Assembly (NCBI GenBank): GCA_009363875.1
Contig: CM018695.1
Span: forward strand, 42,757,150-42,821,149
Reading direction: 5' to 3'
Length of the DNA: 64,000 nucleotides
Source of the DNA: Mikania micrantha
Lineage: Eukaryota > Streptophyta > Magnoliopsida > Asterales > Asteraceae
Below, piece by piece: positions 1 through 10,380 of the stretch. How positions within the stretch are numbered: position 1 is the first letter of the stretch; every line of letters starts with the position of its first letter. The notes beneath the pieces are model-generated. The model was not told the DNA's origin, searched no databases, and saw only the letters and a program-made list of their open reading frames with translations. The position numbers and the translations under genes are program-made.

Positions 1-2
1 CG

Positions 3-887
3 GATCGAGACGCCAGATTCACTTCTAACTTCTGGAAATCACTACAAAAGTCGCTTGGCACGCGGTTGGATATGAGTATAGCGTATCACCCACAAACTGA
101 TGGCCAGAGCGAACGCACGATCCAAACCCTTGAAGATATGCTACGAGCGTGCGTAGTGGACTTCGGTAACAGCTGGGAAACTCACCTACCGTTAGTGGAG
201 TTTTCTTACAACAACAGCTATCATACAAGCATAAAGGCAGCGCCTTTTGAGGCACTCTATGGCAGGAAATGCCGATCACCCATCTGTTGGGCAGAAGTGG
301 GCGATAGTCAGCTCACTGGCCCGGAACTTGTACACGAAACAACAGAGAAAATCGTGCAAATAAGAAACCGCATGGCAGCAGCTCGAGATCGTCAAAAGAG
401 CTATGCCGACAAACGCCGAAAGCCTTTGGAATTTCAGGTAGGAGATAAAGTCCTTCTGAAAGTTTCACCATGGAAAGGCGTCATTCGTTTCGGTAAACGA
501 GGCAAACTGAACCCACGGTATATAGGACCCTTCGAGATCCTGAAGAGGATTGGTCCAGTGGCATACCAACTCAATTTACCAGCCGAACTCGACGGAGTTC
601 ACAACGTGTTTCACGTCTCAAACTTGAAAAAGTGTCTATCTGACGAAACACTTATTGTTCCACTGGATGAGATCCAGGTGGATGAACAACTACGGTTCGT
701 GGAAGAACCGGTAGAGATCATGGACCGTGAGGTCAAACAACTCAAGCAGAGTAAGATCCCAATTGTCAAAGTCCGATGGAACTCGAAACGCGGACCTGAA
801 TTCATGTGGGAACGTGAAGATCAGATGATGCGTAAATATCCCCATCTCTTCAAGCAGACAACGTCGAACGTCGACAACAACGAATAA
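3..887 (+). CDS. Tekay-like Ty3/gypsy pol, C-terminal part of integrase (partial)
   Basis: The reading frame is open from the window edge and ends at TAA 885-887, so this is the 3' end of a polyprotein that starts outside the window. Visible in order are the end of the integrase core (GQSERTIQTLEDMLRAC, with the catalytic Glu in the QSER region), the YNNSYH segment, the basic GPFEILKRIG region, FHVSNLKKCL, and a chromodomain-like tail ending in YPHLF. The same organisation occurs in the element at 53570-62128, so I assign a Tekay/Del-type chromovirus. The integrase would insert element cDNA into chromatin. No stop or frameshift is seen in this part. It is followed at once by a polypurine tract and a 3' LTR on the same strand. 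Confidence 0.9.
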   Translation, partial: DRDARFTSNFWKSLQKSLGTRLDMSIAYHPQTDGQSERTIQTLEDMLRACVVDFGNSWETHLPLVEFSYNNSYHTSIKAAPFEALYGRKCRSPICWAEVGDSQLTGPELVHETTEKIVQIRNRMAAARDRQKSYADKRRKPLEFQVGDKVLLKVSPWKGVIRFGKRGKLNPRYIGPFEILKRIGPVAYQLNLPAELDGVHNVFHVSNLKKCLSDETLIVPLDEIQVDEQLRFVEEPVEIMDREVKQLKQSKIPIVKVRWNSKRGPEFMWEREDQMMRKYPHLFKQTTSNVDNNE

Positions 888-1039
888 ATTTCGGGACGAA
901 ATTCCTTTCAACAAGGGGATGATGTGACAACCGGAAAATTTTTGTCTTTCAAACACTGTTGCTTCTCAAATACTACCAACAACAACCAAATTTCGGGACG
1001 AAATTTCTTTCAACAAGGGGATGATGTGACACCCGGCAA
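886..1039 (+). repeat. Duplicated polypurine-tract region before the 3' LTR
   Basis: A segment of about 50 bp (AAATTTCGGGACGAAATT, then CAACAAGGGGATGATGTGAC) occurs at 886-937 and again at 988-1039, with a period of 102 bp. Each copy contains the purine-rich AAGGGGATGA that would prime plus-strand DNA synthesis and the first bases of the LTR (TGTGACAACC, then TGTGACACCC). The second copy directly abuts the full LTR and is presumably the functional tract. Confidence 0.75.
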
Positions 1040-1487
1040 TTTCAGGTAAATTGCAACTCTTATATTCTTTACATTTCACATTCATACTTGTTGTATTCCA
1101 TTTAATTATGTTTAATTAGATGAGTCGAACACAAACATCTTCGAAACGATAATCATACATTGCACATTGGTTTTGGAAACCAAGTGTGGCAACCACAACA
1201 CTAACACAAAACAATAGTTCGGAGAATTATTGAATTTTGCATCACACGTTGATTAGGATTAATCAAGCGTGCAAACACTTCGTTAGATACGAACACAAAC
1301 TATCGAAGATAATTCGAAGAAATTATCGAAACACACACACGAGTCTCACGAACGTTGGTGATCAATCAAACTTATGTGCTATTTGTATTACGTGCTTAAA
1401 CGAGCATTAGATGCTTTAGATAAACGTTAGGAATCATGTATGAGCGAAATCATTTCAACGAAATCGAAAAACAAGGATATGGACCCG

Positions 1488-1613
1488 TCGCGGTACGCGA
1501 CAGGTCCCTCGGCGAAAGGCTTCGCGATACGCGAAGCAAACCGGGAGTCGAGACTCCCGAATTACATCGCGGTACGCGATGATGATTTTTGATCGGCCTC
1601 CGCGGTACGCGAA
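1488..1613. repeat. Array of four CGCGGTACGCG dyads upstream of the LTR TATA box
   Basis: Near-palindromic motifs occur at 1488-1500 (TCGCGGTACGCGA), 1521-1535 (TTCGCGATACGCGAA), 1566-1580 (ATCGCGGTACGCGAT) and 1600-1613 (CGCGGTACGCGA, flanked by GGCCT and AAGGCC). The flanks also pair, extending each arm differently while the core stays the same. The array lies just upstream of a TATA-like sequence, so it may be a promoter element, but no binding protein can be named from sequence. Confidence 0.7.
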
Positions 1614-1634
1614 GGCCATGCAGATCAAAATTTC

Positions 1635-1643
1635 AATATAAAC
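1635..1643 (+). promoter_or_regulatory. Candidate LTR core promoter (TATA-like)
   Basis: AATATAAAC lies about 20 bp downstream of the last CGCGGTACGCG dyad and 610 bp into the LTR. It is followed by a pyrimidine-rich leader-like stretch (TTCCTTCACCATTTCC...TCTCATCTTCC). The position fits a U3/R boundary but there is no direct proof. Confidence 0.4.
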
Positions 1644-3705
1644 AAACCCATATCATTTCAGTCGGATTCCTTCACCATTTCCTCCGATTTCTCTCATCTT
1701 CCAGCGACCAAATCACCTGAAATCAGCCCTTAAACCTCTGTCAAACATCCCCTAAGCCACATCCTTGTATCCTTGGAGTGATTTGAAGCCATTGGAGCAC
1801 CAAGGAGAAGTAGTGGAAGCCACCAACAAGCAAGACGATCCACACCAGCCTTCATTCGAGCTTCCAGAACCTGTCACACCACGAATTTAAGCTCCTAAGG
1901 TAGTTTTATATGCTTATCTTTAGTTAGATTATACATGCAAAGGGTTAAAACCCACATGCAACTCCATGAGATTATTATGCACAAAATCGTTGGTGATTTG
2001 TTGAATAGATATTATAGATTACTGATTTTAGTGTTTATTGGTGTTGGAATTGAGTTTTGATTAAGTTAGGTTTGATTTGGTGATGATTTGGTGCACTTGC
2101 CATAAAAGGAAACTTTTATGTTGCAAGTCTTGGATTTGTGACGATGTCCAGATGTTGTTAAATGTGTATTGGAGTGTTTAGAAACACATTGGAATATTTG
2201 ATGTTGTCAAAAACTTGGTTTTATAGAAACTTTCTATAAATGGAAACTTTTAGAAATCAAAAGAGGGCTTTTGATGTTTTTGAAAGATTTGATGAACTTT
2301 GATTATTGAAATATGTTTAGAAATGATTTCTAAGCATATTGGAAACCTTGATTTGTGAAAACGAGTTTTTAAACGGATACTTTCCAAATAAGGAAACTTT
2401 ATTTGGGCAAAACGGCATAAATGGCGATTTATGCGCAAATGACATGTTTTAAGAGTTTAAACAAGTTTTATAAACATATTGGAAGTCATTAGTTTTATGA
2501 AATGGAATTTCATAACCACACTTTCCTAAATGGGAAACTTGCTAAAAATGGTAACTTATGTGACTAGAGTCATAGGATGCATATTAGTGTCTTATGTGCG
2601 TTAAGGCACATAAACACAACAATCGTGTCACCAACGATTCGTCGAGTCAACACAAGTCAACACACACATACTCGGTTGAGCACACCGACACTTGGAGTTG
2701 TATGGATTACAACGCACCACAAAACACATACTTACACCTATACGATCATAGGTGCTTACTAGCAGGACAGCTAGCTTTCGCAGACGCGAACACCCTGTAA
2801 ACCGGAACTGCTCTATCAGGTGAGTTCACGGCCCCTTTTTACTTTTTCTACCTTTGGGGGAGAAAACATTGCATGATAAACTGTTTTTGGAAAACAACTC
2901 ATTTCATTTATGTATGGACATGCTTTATCATTATATGTATATGTGTGGGCCCCTATCACAACTAAAAGTCCTCGCGATACTCCTCGGACCGTTAATAGCA
3001 TAACGCCTTGCATGGTAATCTTGAATAGTACTATTTGGGCCTGACAAACCCCACTACACCCGACTGGAGGTCGGAACAGTGCAATATTGACCAACACTTT
3101 GCCATTGTCTGTGATAACATGGCGGGAGGCACAATCTGTCAGCTTCGGTACCATCCACAATATAATATAATTGTATTGAATTGCTATCAATCGATACTGC
3201 ATTGTAATGATACATTGATAACAACTCTTACTTTAAACATTGAATGTTTAATGCTTATGATAAACCTGTGCTCTCACCAACCTTTGTGTTGACCTTTTAC
3301 TCGCATGTTTTCTCAGGTAACTAAGGCACGCGCACAAGGACTAGGATGCTAGGATGGGGTCCATGCATCTACTGTAGTGTCTTAGGCCACTTGATAATAT
3401 TTAACATTTGGTTGTGTTAATTATGTATTGTCAAACTACTTTAATCGCTTCCGCACTATTGTTAATTGTCATTTTGAAAACTGTTTTAATTCAACGCTTC
3501 CGCAAGATATGAATGTTAAACCATTTTGCCAACTTATACTTTACTCCCGCAACTCTGATATTAATAAACTGTTTTATCCAAATTATTGGATGTACGTGGA
3601 TAACCAGACATATAGGTCTCGCATGTTGTGTGACCGGAGACTGCGATCCTGCCAAATCAGTCGCGTCGCGCCCCAGGAAAGGACGGGATTTCTCGGGGTG
3701 TGACA

Positions 3706-4455
3706 AGCATGCTCCATAAACTGTTTATAAAATTATATATATGATGTGATAATGAACGTCTATTTCAAATGTAATTGCTTCCCCTAGACATTAAACATAA
3801 TTTGCAACCGTTAACTCATAAGGAGAGCCAGTGAGTATATGGGTAGTACTACTTGGGGAATCCCCCACGCACAGTGGCCCGAAAGGGTGGCCTTATAAAA
3901 ATAGGGTTGAAACCCCACTGAAGTTAATGCCAACCGTTGTGGCATATATTCGTTATGAAACATTTACACCAAGAGCAGGAACGGATCTCGGAATGGGAAG
4001 TAAATTAGAATGACCATGTTATGGGCTAACATTATAAGAGGCAAACGCCCGGGCATGGAGCAGGGTTGGTTGAATTGATTTTGAATTATCACATGCTATT
4101 TATTATTGTGTGTGTATACTAAAACTCTTGAGCTCACCAACTTTATAGTTGACGTATTTTAGCATGTCTTTCAGGTAATTAGAAACAGGTATGGCTCGGA
4201 TACAGGGTTGCTTGAACAAGAACAATACATGGAAAACAAGAACTTGGCTTAAAGATTTATAAAGTGTGCTCATGCCTGGATAGACCCAATAACTCTAGAA
4301 AATCTCCCACTAGTTATATTATGTCTTTAGATTTGTTGTAAACAAATTAGACATTTAGACTAAACCTTTGGTTGAATTGTAAATTATTTATTTTGTCTTC
4401 CGCTACTTTGTGTTTTGATTCAATCGTTAGTCAAGCCCCTGGTTGGGTTGTGACA
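3706..4455 (+). mobile_element. 3' part of another Tekay-like LTR
   Basis: There is no coding potential. The pattern GAGCTCACCAAC...GTTGACG...AGCATGTCTTTCAGGTAA at 4130-4180 matches the same landmark in the LTR at 1025-3705, and the stretch ends GGGTTGTGACA at 4455 in the way these LTRs do. I read it as the distal part of a second, diverged LTR, probably the site into which the 1025-3705 element inserted. The right edge abuts copia integrase sequence exactly at the LTR terminus, which suggests this LTR's element had itself inserted into the copia copy, with TTAGG (4456-4460) as the right half of the duplication. Confidence 0.6.
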
Positions 4456-5622
4456 TTAGGTATTCACCTCCTCTATCGGTTCGAAGAATTTTAATTGACT
4501 TATTGAGGTGATTTTCTACTTCATTCTTAAAGATTTTGAACGTTTCAAAAGCTTCATCTTTGTGTCTTATCAAGTACACATACCCATAACGACTATAGTC
4601 ATCGGTAAAGGTAATGAAGTATCTTTCAACATTCCTAATAAATCCTTGGCCCTTTCATTAATTCTATTAATGGGGGCTTTGGTCATTTTGCCTTGTAAAC
4701 AAGATTCACATATATCAAATGAATCATTTTGATTCGTTTTCAAGAGACCATTCACTTGAAGTGTTTCTATACGTTTCTTGTTTATATGTCCAAGGCGACA
4801 ATGCCATAAATAGGTCTCACTCAAATCCATTTTGAGTTTCTTGGTGGTTGCTTGGTACAATGAGCTATCATTCAATGCATTATCATGAACCAATTCATAA
4901 ATACCATTTAAAGGAATAGCCTTGAAATAAAACACATCATTTAAAGAAACATGAATATCATTTTCAATAAATTTAAAACCATAACAATATTGTCTTAAAA
5001 TTGAAACAGAAATAATGTTTCTAGTCAAACTAGGAGCATACCAAACATTCCTCAAAATTACTTCCAAACCACTTGGAAGATTTAATGTATAGTTTCCTCG
5101 GGCTTCAACTTGAACTGTTGCTCCATTGCCCATGAAGAGGCTAACATCTCCTTTCTTGAAGTCCTTACTTCTTTTGAACCCCTGCAACAAATTGCAAATA
5201 TGAGTTCCACATCCGGTATCCAGTACCCATGTGTTAGAGGAAATAACATTAAGACCAATATGAATCATGAAAGTTGTACCTGAGGTTTGCTCTGCATCCC
5301 TCTTTTCTTTCAACTCTTTGAGATAGACTGGACAATTCCTCATCCAATGTCCTATCTCACCACACTTAAAGCATGGGTCATTTGCAGCAACCTTTTGCTT
5401 CTTTTCTTTGGGTTTTGGTGGTTCCACTTTAGCCTTACACTTCCCTTTTCCCTTTGAGTACCCTTTACCTTTGGCAACATTTGCCTTAGGTTCGGGATGC
5501 TGCCTTTTCTTGTTAGCCCCTTCATTGACATTGAGAACAGGTAAAACCTTTTTACCCATTGCAGCCTCGGCAGTTTTGAGCGTTGAGTGAAGTTCACCAA
5601 CGCTCTTGTCCCATCCATTCAT
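4456..5622 (-). pseudogene. Ty1/copia gag C-terminus, protease and integrase start (truncated, frameshifted)
   Basis: Reading leftwards from 5622, this contains a CCHC zinc knuckle (CFKCGEIGHWMRNC), an aspartic-protease-like site (WVLDTGCGTHIC) and the GAG-pre-integrase domain (LWHCRLGHINKKR...CESCLQGKMTKAP). The frame is then lost near 4650. Integrase core sequence continues in another frame (TDDYSRYGYVYLIRHK...ILRTDRGGEYL) to 4456, so the copy stops just after the second catalytic Asp of the DDE triad, where LTR sequence begins. RT and RNase H are absent from the window. It cannot make a working polyprotein. The copia sublineage is not assigned. Confidence 0.85.
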
Positions 5623-6176
5623 GTTATATTCATGACAAAGTTGTCAAACCTTTTTGACAAAGAGTTGAGGATCAAATCCGTTGCCAACTCTTTCGAGACG
5701 AGACAATTTAGCCTTTCGAGGCGATCAATGTGGCTTTTCATCTTAAGTACATAAGATGAAACCGATTGGGTTTCTTCCATACGACATGCATGAAGTGCTT
5801 GAACCGTTTCAAACCTTTCTACCCTTGCTTGTTGAAGGAACGTTTCCTTCAATTGGGTAATCATGTCATAAGCCCCGTGGAGCTCATACACCTTTTGGAG
5901 TTCGGTAGTCATACTTGCCAACATTAGGCAAGAGACTTGTACGGAATCCTTGACATATTTAACCCATTCGAGATAGGCATCCTCATCATCCTCGTTGGGT
6001 TCATCGGGGATGGGATCGTCTAAAATGTAGGATCGTTTCTCTTGCTTGAGAACAATTCTCAAGTTTCGATGCCAATCCATAAAGTCTGTGTGATTTAGAC
6101 GTTCTCTTTGGAGAATTGCTCTTAGTGATTGGCTATTACCGGTTGGGTTATCGTTATTAGCATCGTTTGCGGCCAT
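5619..6176 (-). pseudogene. Ty1/copia gag N-terminus, copy A
   Basis: The ATG is at 6176-6174 and the protein begins MAANDANNDNPTGNSQSLR. It continues through DWHRNLRIVLKQEKRSYILDDP, a UBN2/DUF4219-type copia gag domain, to FVMNIT at 5619. The second copy at 10381-10981 has one extra base at this point (GTTATTGCTCATG against GTTATATTCATG), so copy A carries a 1-nt frameshift separating this ORF from the zinc-knuckle part, which resumes at MNGWDKSVGELHS. In an intact element the two would form one Gag protein that packages the RNA. Confidence 0.85.
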
Positions 6177-7766
6177 CTACAAGAATTTAACAAAGTTTGA
6201 TTTTAGTACATTCTTTATTACGTTTAATTATTAATACCCTTTGGTGTCTTAATGACAATTAATAAATAAATGAATCTAGAACCCAACGTTACATTCAAAT
6301 AATGGTTAGGTGACCTTTATCCCATTTTTAAATTAACAAGGTAGTCAACGTTTGACAATTGCAACCCTTTGCAACTTCTAGTGTATGGGATCGATTAAAT
6401 ATCATATATTGAGTTGGCATGTTTATCCCATCAACACCATCTGGAAACCCATGTGTTAGGTGATCCATTCCACACGGTTTGCAAATTAAGTTGTCCTACT
6501 TACACATTCGTGTGAGTTTACTTACACAAGTGGTTAGGTGACCTTTATCCCACAAGTATACTATTCCCACCTTAAAACACAAGTTTCCTCCAAGTGGTTA
6601 GGTGACCTTTATCCCACAAAGATTTTCCAAGTGATTCAAGTGTTGCGTAAAAGGATGGTGTTAAACTTGTTTTAAAAAGGGAATTTTTCTTAGTTTTCTT
6701 AATTCTAGTTTAGAAAACTTTGTGTACCTTGCATTTGTATGCATCCAAATGAGTGGTACCCTTAGGTTCTTTTATAATAAAACCCATTTTATTATTAAAT
6801 CATTATGTTTAATAAAACCAAAGTATTTTACCAATTTTAATGATTTTAATGAACCGGTTTTAGTTTGTCACGTTTATTTGTTTGTTACTCATGCATATCC
6901 AAATATAATACAAAACAACCACCAAATAAACATAAACTAAATAAGTGCATAACCATAGCCAACTAATCTTGTCACACTTGTTAGCCAAAACAAGTGTGCC
7001 AAAAGGTCTTTCTTAAGGGTGAAAAATGACACAAGTGTTGTGTCCATGAACTCCCACTTGATCTTGCATCCAAATGCTTCAAGTGTCCTTTGTGTTGTGA
7101 TTTCTCCATGTTGCTTTGGGCTTCAATTGGGCTTCATTTTTCAGCTCCAAAATCTAGTTGGGCTTCCAACATGTTATTTGGTTTTGGGATCGAATCCCAC
7201 TATGGGATATGAAGTCCTTTTGAACCCAAATTGGCCTAAACCAAAACACCATTCGTATCTTCCATTTACAATTACAAAAAAAATATCCTAATACATTTTT
7301 ATCTAGTAAATGAAACCAAAATACAACTAATCTATTTATTACATACCAAATGAAATAAATAAATTACATGCCTAAATGAATAAAATAATTATTACAATCC
7401 TTTGAATAGTCAAATGCCAAAAACAACCAAATCAACCAAACACATCCAAAACACAATCACAAGGTCATGGCTAGGTTATGAACACCAAATATACAATCAT
7501 ACAAGTATTCAAGAAAAAAAATGGTCCCCTTTTTTTTGTTGAAACTTACAGCCAAAAAAAAATTCAACAAAACTGATTTTGTCCAAATTAACTATCATTC
7601 AAATGACTAATCTTTCAATGTTTCCACATGCATATTGTAAACTTTGAAAGACAAGGGTTTAACTATTTTATCAAAAAACATCAGCCCCTAGGTTCAAGTG
7701 TGTCAAAAATCACCTTTTTCTTGGATTTTTGAAGCATGCATCCACATAAGTGGCTCTCGATGCCAT
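6177..7766 (-). other. Copia untranslated leader, copy A, with degenerate Met-tRNA primer site
   Basis: This is about 1.6 kb of AT-rich leader between the gag ATG and the 5' LTR, with no credible gene. GGTTAGGTGACCTTTATCCC recurs at about 6304, 6532 and 6596, with a degenerate form near 6455. Next to the LTR, 7751-7765 read on the minus strand gives TGGCATCGAGAGCCA, which resembles the initiator-Met primer-binding site TGGTATCAGAGC with a few changes. The order LTR, PBS, leader, gag fixes the element on the minus strand. Confidence 0.65.
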
Positions 7767-8593
7767 TGTTGGGTTTAACAAGTTTATCAAAGCTATCTTA
7801 ACCATTTTAAAATGTAAAAACGCAGCGGATATTTGTAGTTTATAACTTGTTTTAAAATGTTCATAAACCATTTTATGATTAACCCAAATCAAAGGATCTA
7901 TATGAGGATGTTCATGCTTACAAACAAACATAGTTAGAAACAAGAAAACTACCTCCTCCTCTAGAGGGTGTGATTCTTGAAATAGATGATGATTCTTGAA
8001 TGAAATCTCAAAGGATGAAGACCACAAGCTTGTATACCCACAAACCTACAACAAAACACCAAGGTGTGCTAGGATTGAACAACATAGAAGAACCACAAAA
8101 CTCTTTTTCTCTTGCACTTGGTCTTGGCCGAAAATTACGTGGAGAGAGGATGAGAGAGTTTATTTTTTATTGTGTGAGAGATACTTGTATGAGAAAATGT
8201 GTAAATGCATGTCTCATGATTGGTTAAAAAAATGTAGTAAAGCATGTGTGAGATTGACCACTCTTGGGTCATGCATCTCTTCACCAATGAGATACTTCCC
8301 ACTTTTAATTAAATTAGTCATAGTAAAAACCATTTTAACTACTGACATTTAATTAGTTACTTGCTACATTTTATTTAAACTTTATAAATGTTATTTAACC
8401 AATTAAATAACAAAATAAAGTTGTCTCTCATAAATAAATTACCCAAGTAATCTATTAATTTCACAAGTGCTTCTATTTAGAAAACACATTTTTCTAAGTG
8501 TTGTTATTTAATTAACTGATCATATCATTTAAATAAATATAGTAGGTGTCTGTCTAGTTTGTTATTGGGTATGAGCCGACTTGGATCATAACA
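7767..8593 (-). mobile_element. 5' LTR of truncated copia element, copy A
   Basis: Read on the minus strand it starts TGTTATGATCCAAGTCGG and ends TTAAACCCAACA next to the primer site, so it has TG...CA ends. The outer end could instead be at 8604 (TGTGGCTAG). The copy at 12572-13333 is closely similar but lacks about 60 bp near 8496-8558. The element's other LTR is not in the window, so no target-site duplication can be checked. Confidence 0.6.
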
Positions 8594-8614
8594 TACTAGC
8601 CACATCAATTTATT

Positions 8615-9913
8615 ATGTCTCTTGGGCAGATAGAACCAACACCTGAGCCTTCAAGGCCAAAGAAAAAGAAAAAGATGGCCAGAGGTACAACAACAAAGAA
8701 GAAGTCTAAAGCTCCTAGGATCATTGTATCCTCATCTGTTATAACTTATGCAGTTTCTTCTTCACCTGCTTCTGTTATTATCTCTACACCAGTTATTGTT
8801 GTGTCAAAAGTTCATGATGAAGCGTCTACAGTTCATGTTTCTACACCAGTTACTGTTATGCAAACTCCAGAGTTTGTGAATGTAGCTACTTTTGTTCCGT
8901 CCTTTATGTATGCTACAACGGTGACGACATCTTTTCAAGAAACTTCATTTCAAGATGCTCCTACTTCCAGAGAAGATTCTTTACTTGGAAATTTAGATGA
9001 CTTGGATCTAAATTTTACTGTGGATTATGATGACACTGAGCTTAGAAGAAGAGTATCTATGTTGTCAAAAGAATTTGATCAGTGTAAGATGGAAAAGGAG
9101 AAAATGAAGGATGATCAACCATCTTCTTCAGGTACAAGTGAACTAGATGTGATAAAAAACCAAATTGCTCAACTGATGAAGTGGAGAGAGGAAGACTTGG
9201 TTGAGAAGAAGCTGATGAGCGAAAGAATTACTTCTTTGGAGACTTTGATTGATATACAAAATGTTGATATTGCTGAATTGCAGAATGAAAATCGAGATTT
9301 GAGACAGAAGATTAATGATTTTGAAATTAAAGATTCTCAAGCTGAAGCATCTGGTGCTGAGAATGTGTTTGTGAATGTTGAGGAAGAGGAAGATGAAAAG
9401 ATTGACTATGGTGATTCAGATGTTGATGAACATCCAAGCTTGAATGCTAATGGTGATGATGAAGAAGATGATGGTGATGTGGCAGGATCAGGTGGATCTG
9501 GTGGTCTGAATTCAAAGACTGGTGCTATAGTGGTTTATTCTCCTTCAAAGGTTTCTATGGATGCTACTCCAGTTTCTGTTGTTGCTTCTGATAAGGCTAG
9601 AGATTGTACTGATATTGATGTTGAAGACTTAATTGAAATGGAACCAAAGGAGATTATTGATTATTCTCTGCCTACTTTTCTTGATTTGTTTAAACAACAT
9701 TCTGATATTGATTTACAGAGAAAGATTGTTGAAAGATCTAGAGATAAGGACTTGGAGGAAGGAGAGATTGCTGGTGGTTATTCCAGAAATGATTTTTATG
9801 ATATGTTTGAAGTGGATTCTGATCAAGTGTTTGATTTTGAACAAGATGATGAAATAAAGCTATTTGATTTTGAGCAAGATGATCCAATGGATGAGAACTT
9901 AAATAATCTGTAA
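8615..9913 (+). CDS. Uncharacterised acidic coiled-coil protein, possibly a retrotransposon env-like ORF
   Basis: This is a 432-codon ORF from ATG 8615, and an in-frame TAG lies just upstream at 8597-8599. Visible features are a lysine-rich N-terminus (KKKKK near residue 17, TTKKKSK), a Ser/Thr/Val-rich stretch to about residue 120, a probable coiled coil at about residues 145-245 (KNQIAQLMKWREEDLVEKK and on), then very acidic runs (VEEEEDE, DDEEDDGD), a glycine linker (GSGGSGG) and an acidic tail with two DFEQDD motifs. I do not recognise a catalytic domain. Proteins of this build are found at the env-like position of SIRE-type copia elements, and the one at 31358-34329 is also charged and coiled-coil rich. 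That makes a mobile-element origin likely, though this is inference. Copy B at 13355-14514 is broken. Confidence 0.5.
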   Translation: MSLGQIEPTPEPSRPKKKKKMARGTTTKKKSKAPRIIVSSSVITYAVSSSPASVIISTPVIVVSKVHDEASTVHVSTPVTVMQTPEFVNVATFVPSFMYATTVTTSFQETSFQDAPTSREDSLLGNLDDLDLNFTVDYDDTELRRRVSMLSKEFDQCKMEKEKMKDDQPSSSGTSELDVIKNQIAQLMKWREEDLVEKKLMSERITSLETLIDIQNVDIAELQNENRDLRQKINDFEIKDSQAEASGAENVFVNVEEEEDEKIDYGDSDVDEHPSLNANGDDEEDDGDVAGSGGSGGLNSKTGAIVVYSPSKVSMDATPVSVVASDKARDCTDIDVEDLIEMEPKEIIDYSLPTFLDLFKQHSDIDLQRKIVERSRDKDLEEGEIAGGYSRNDFYDMFEVDSDQVFDFEQDDEIKLFDFEQDDPMDENLNNL

Positions 9914-10380
9914 ACTTTAAAGAAGATTTTTGATCTTGGAGGTGTATCTAGAACATCCATGGCTCAGATAGAATAAAAGACTTACATGGAGTTATGGAAA
10001 GAGAATCAAGATGAAAACAAGTACATAGTTGATCACTTGTACATTTTCAAGCAAATGATTGAACTTATAGAAGATAAAGTTCAAGACAACCAAGCTAAAC
10101 AATTCACAAGATTCAAGATTGGATCTAAGTCAAAGATGATTGGAAGAATTGTTAGTTATGGTTACTTTCACAACATTTCAGGAACCATAAGGATAAAGGA
10201 TGCTATGTAGTTAAAAGGCTTGATAGATGTCAGTATTTTGGAAAGGCATTAGATTTAATGTGTTTACCATCATTTGAGTGTATGGAGTTATCTCGGTTAA
10301 AGATGATAAAGCCTATTCAGACTAAACACAATGAAACATTTGAGAAGCTATTGAAGAAAGAGGCTAAATCTGGGTGGAGT
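9914..10380 (+). pseudogene. Remnant downstream part of the + strand ORF
   Basis: After the TAA at 9911-9913, translated sequence continues with breaks. An open stretch at 9986-10210 reads MELWKENQDENKYIVDHLY...FKQMIELIEDKVQDNQAKQ. After another stop come LKRLDRCQYFGKALDLMCLPSFECMELSRLKMI and ETFEKLLKKEAKSGW, ending at the duplication breakpoint. I read this as the degraded C-terminal region of the ORF starting at 8615, because the spacing and composition fit, but I recognise no domain. Confidence 0.45.

Larger units (their letters stand above)
1025..3705 (+). mobile_element. 3' LTR of the Tekay-like element
   Basis: It starts TGTGACACCCGG right after the polypurine tract and ends ...CTCGGGGTGTGACA, giving TG...CA termini and a length of 2681 bp. 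The next five bases are AGCAT, which would be one side of the target-site duplication; the other side is outside the window. Two landmarks recur in the solo LTR at 17757-44401 in the opposite orientation: CAGGTGAGTTCACGGCCCC at about 2818, and TCACCAACC...GTTGAC...CATG...CTCAGGTAA at about 3275-3320. The body has no credible coding potential. The 5' partner LTR lies outside the window, so age cannot be estimated. Confidence 0.75.
5576..9774. repeat. Tandem segmental duplication, unit A
   Basis: Sequence from 5576 (copia gag) through the leader, copia LTR and most of the + strand ORF to 9774 is repeated at 10381-14514. Base 5581 aligns with 10386 and bases 9771-9774 align with 14511-14514. The shift changes from 4805 to 4740 because of small indels. 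The two units are separated by 606 bp holding the rest of the + strand ORF. Confidence 0.9.

Noticed and set aside
3831..4013. ORF MSIWVVLLGESPTHSGPKGWPYKN
   Set aside because: It lies in LTR sequence with no homologous ORF in the related LTR copies.
7019..8352. Short ORFs on both strands in the copia leader and LTR, repeated in copy B
   Set aside because: Conservation is explained by the segmental duplication, and the region is the leader and LTR by position next to the primer site.
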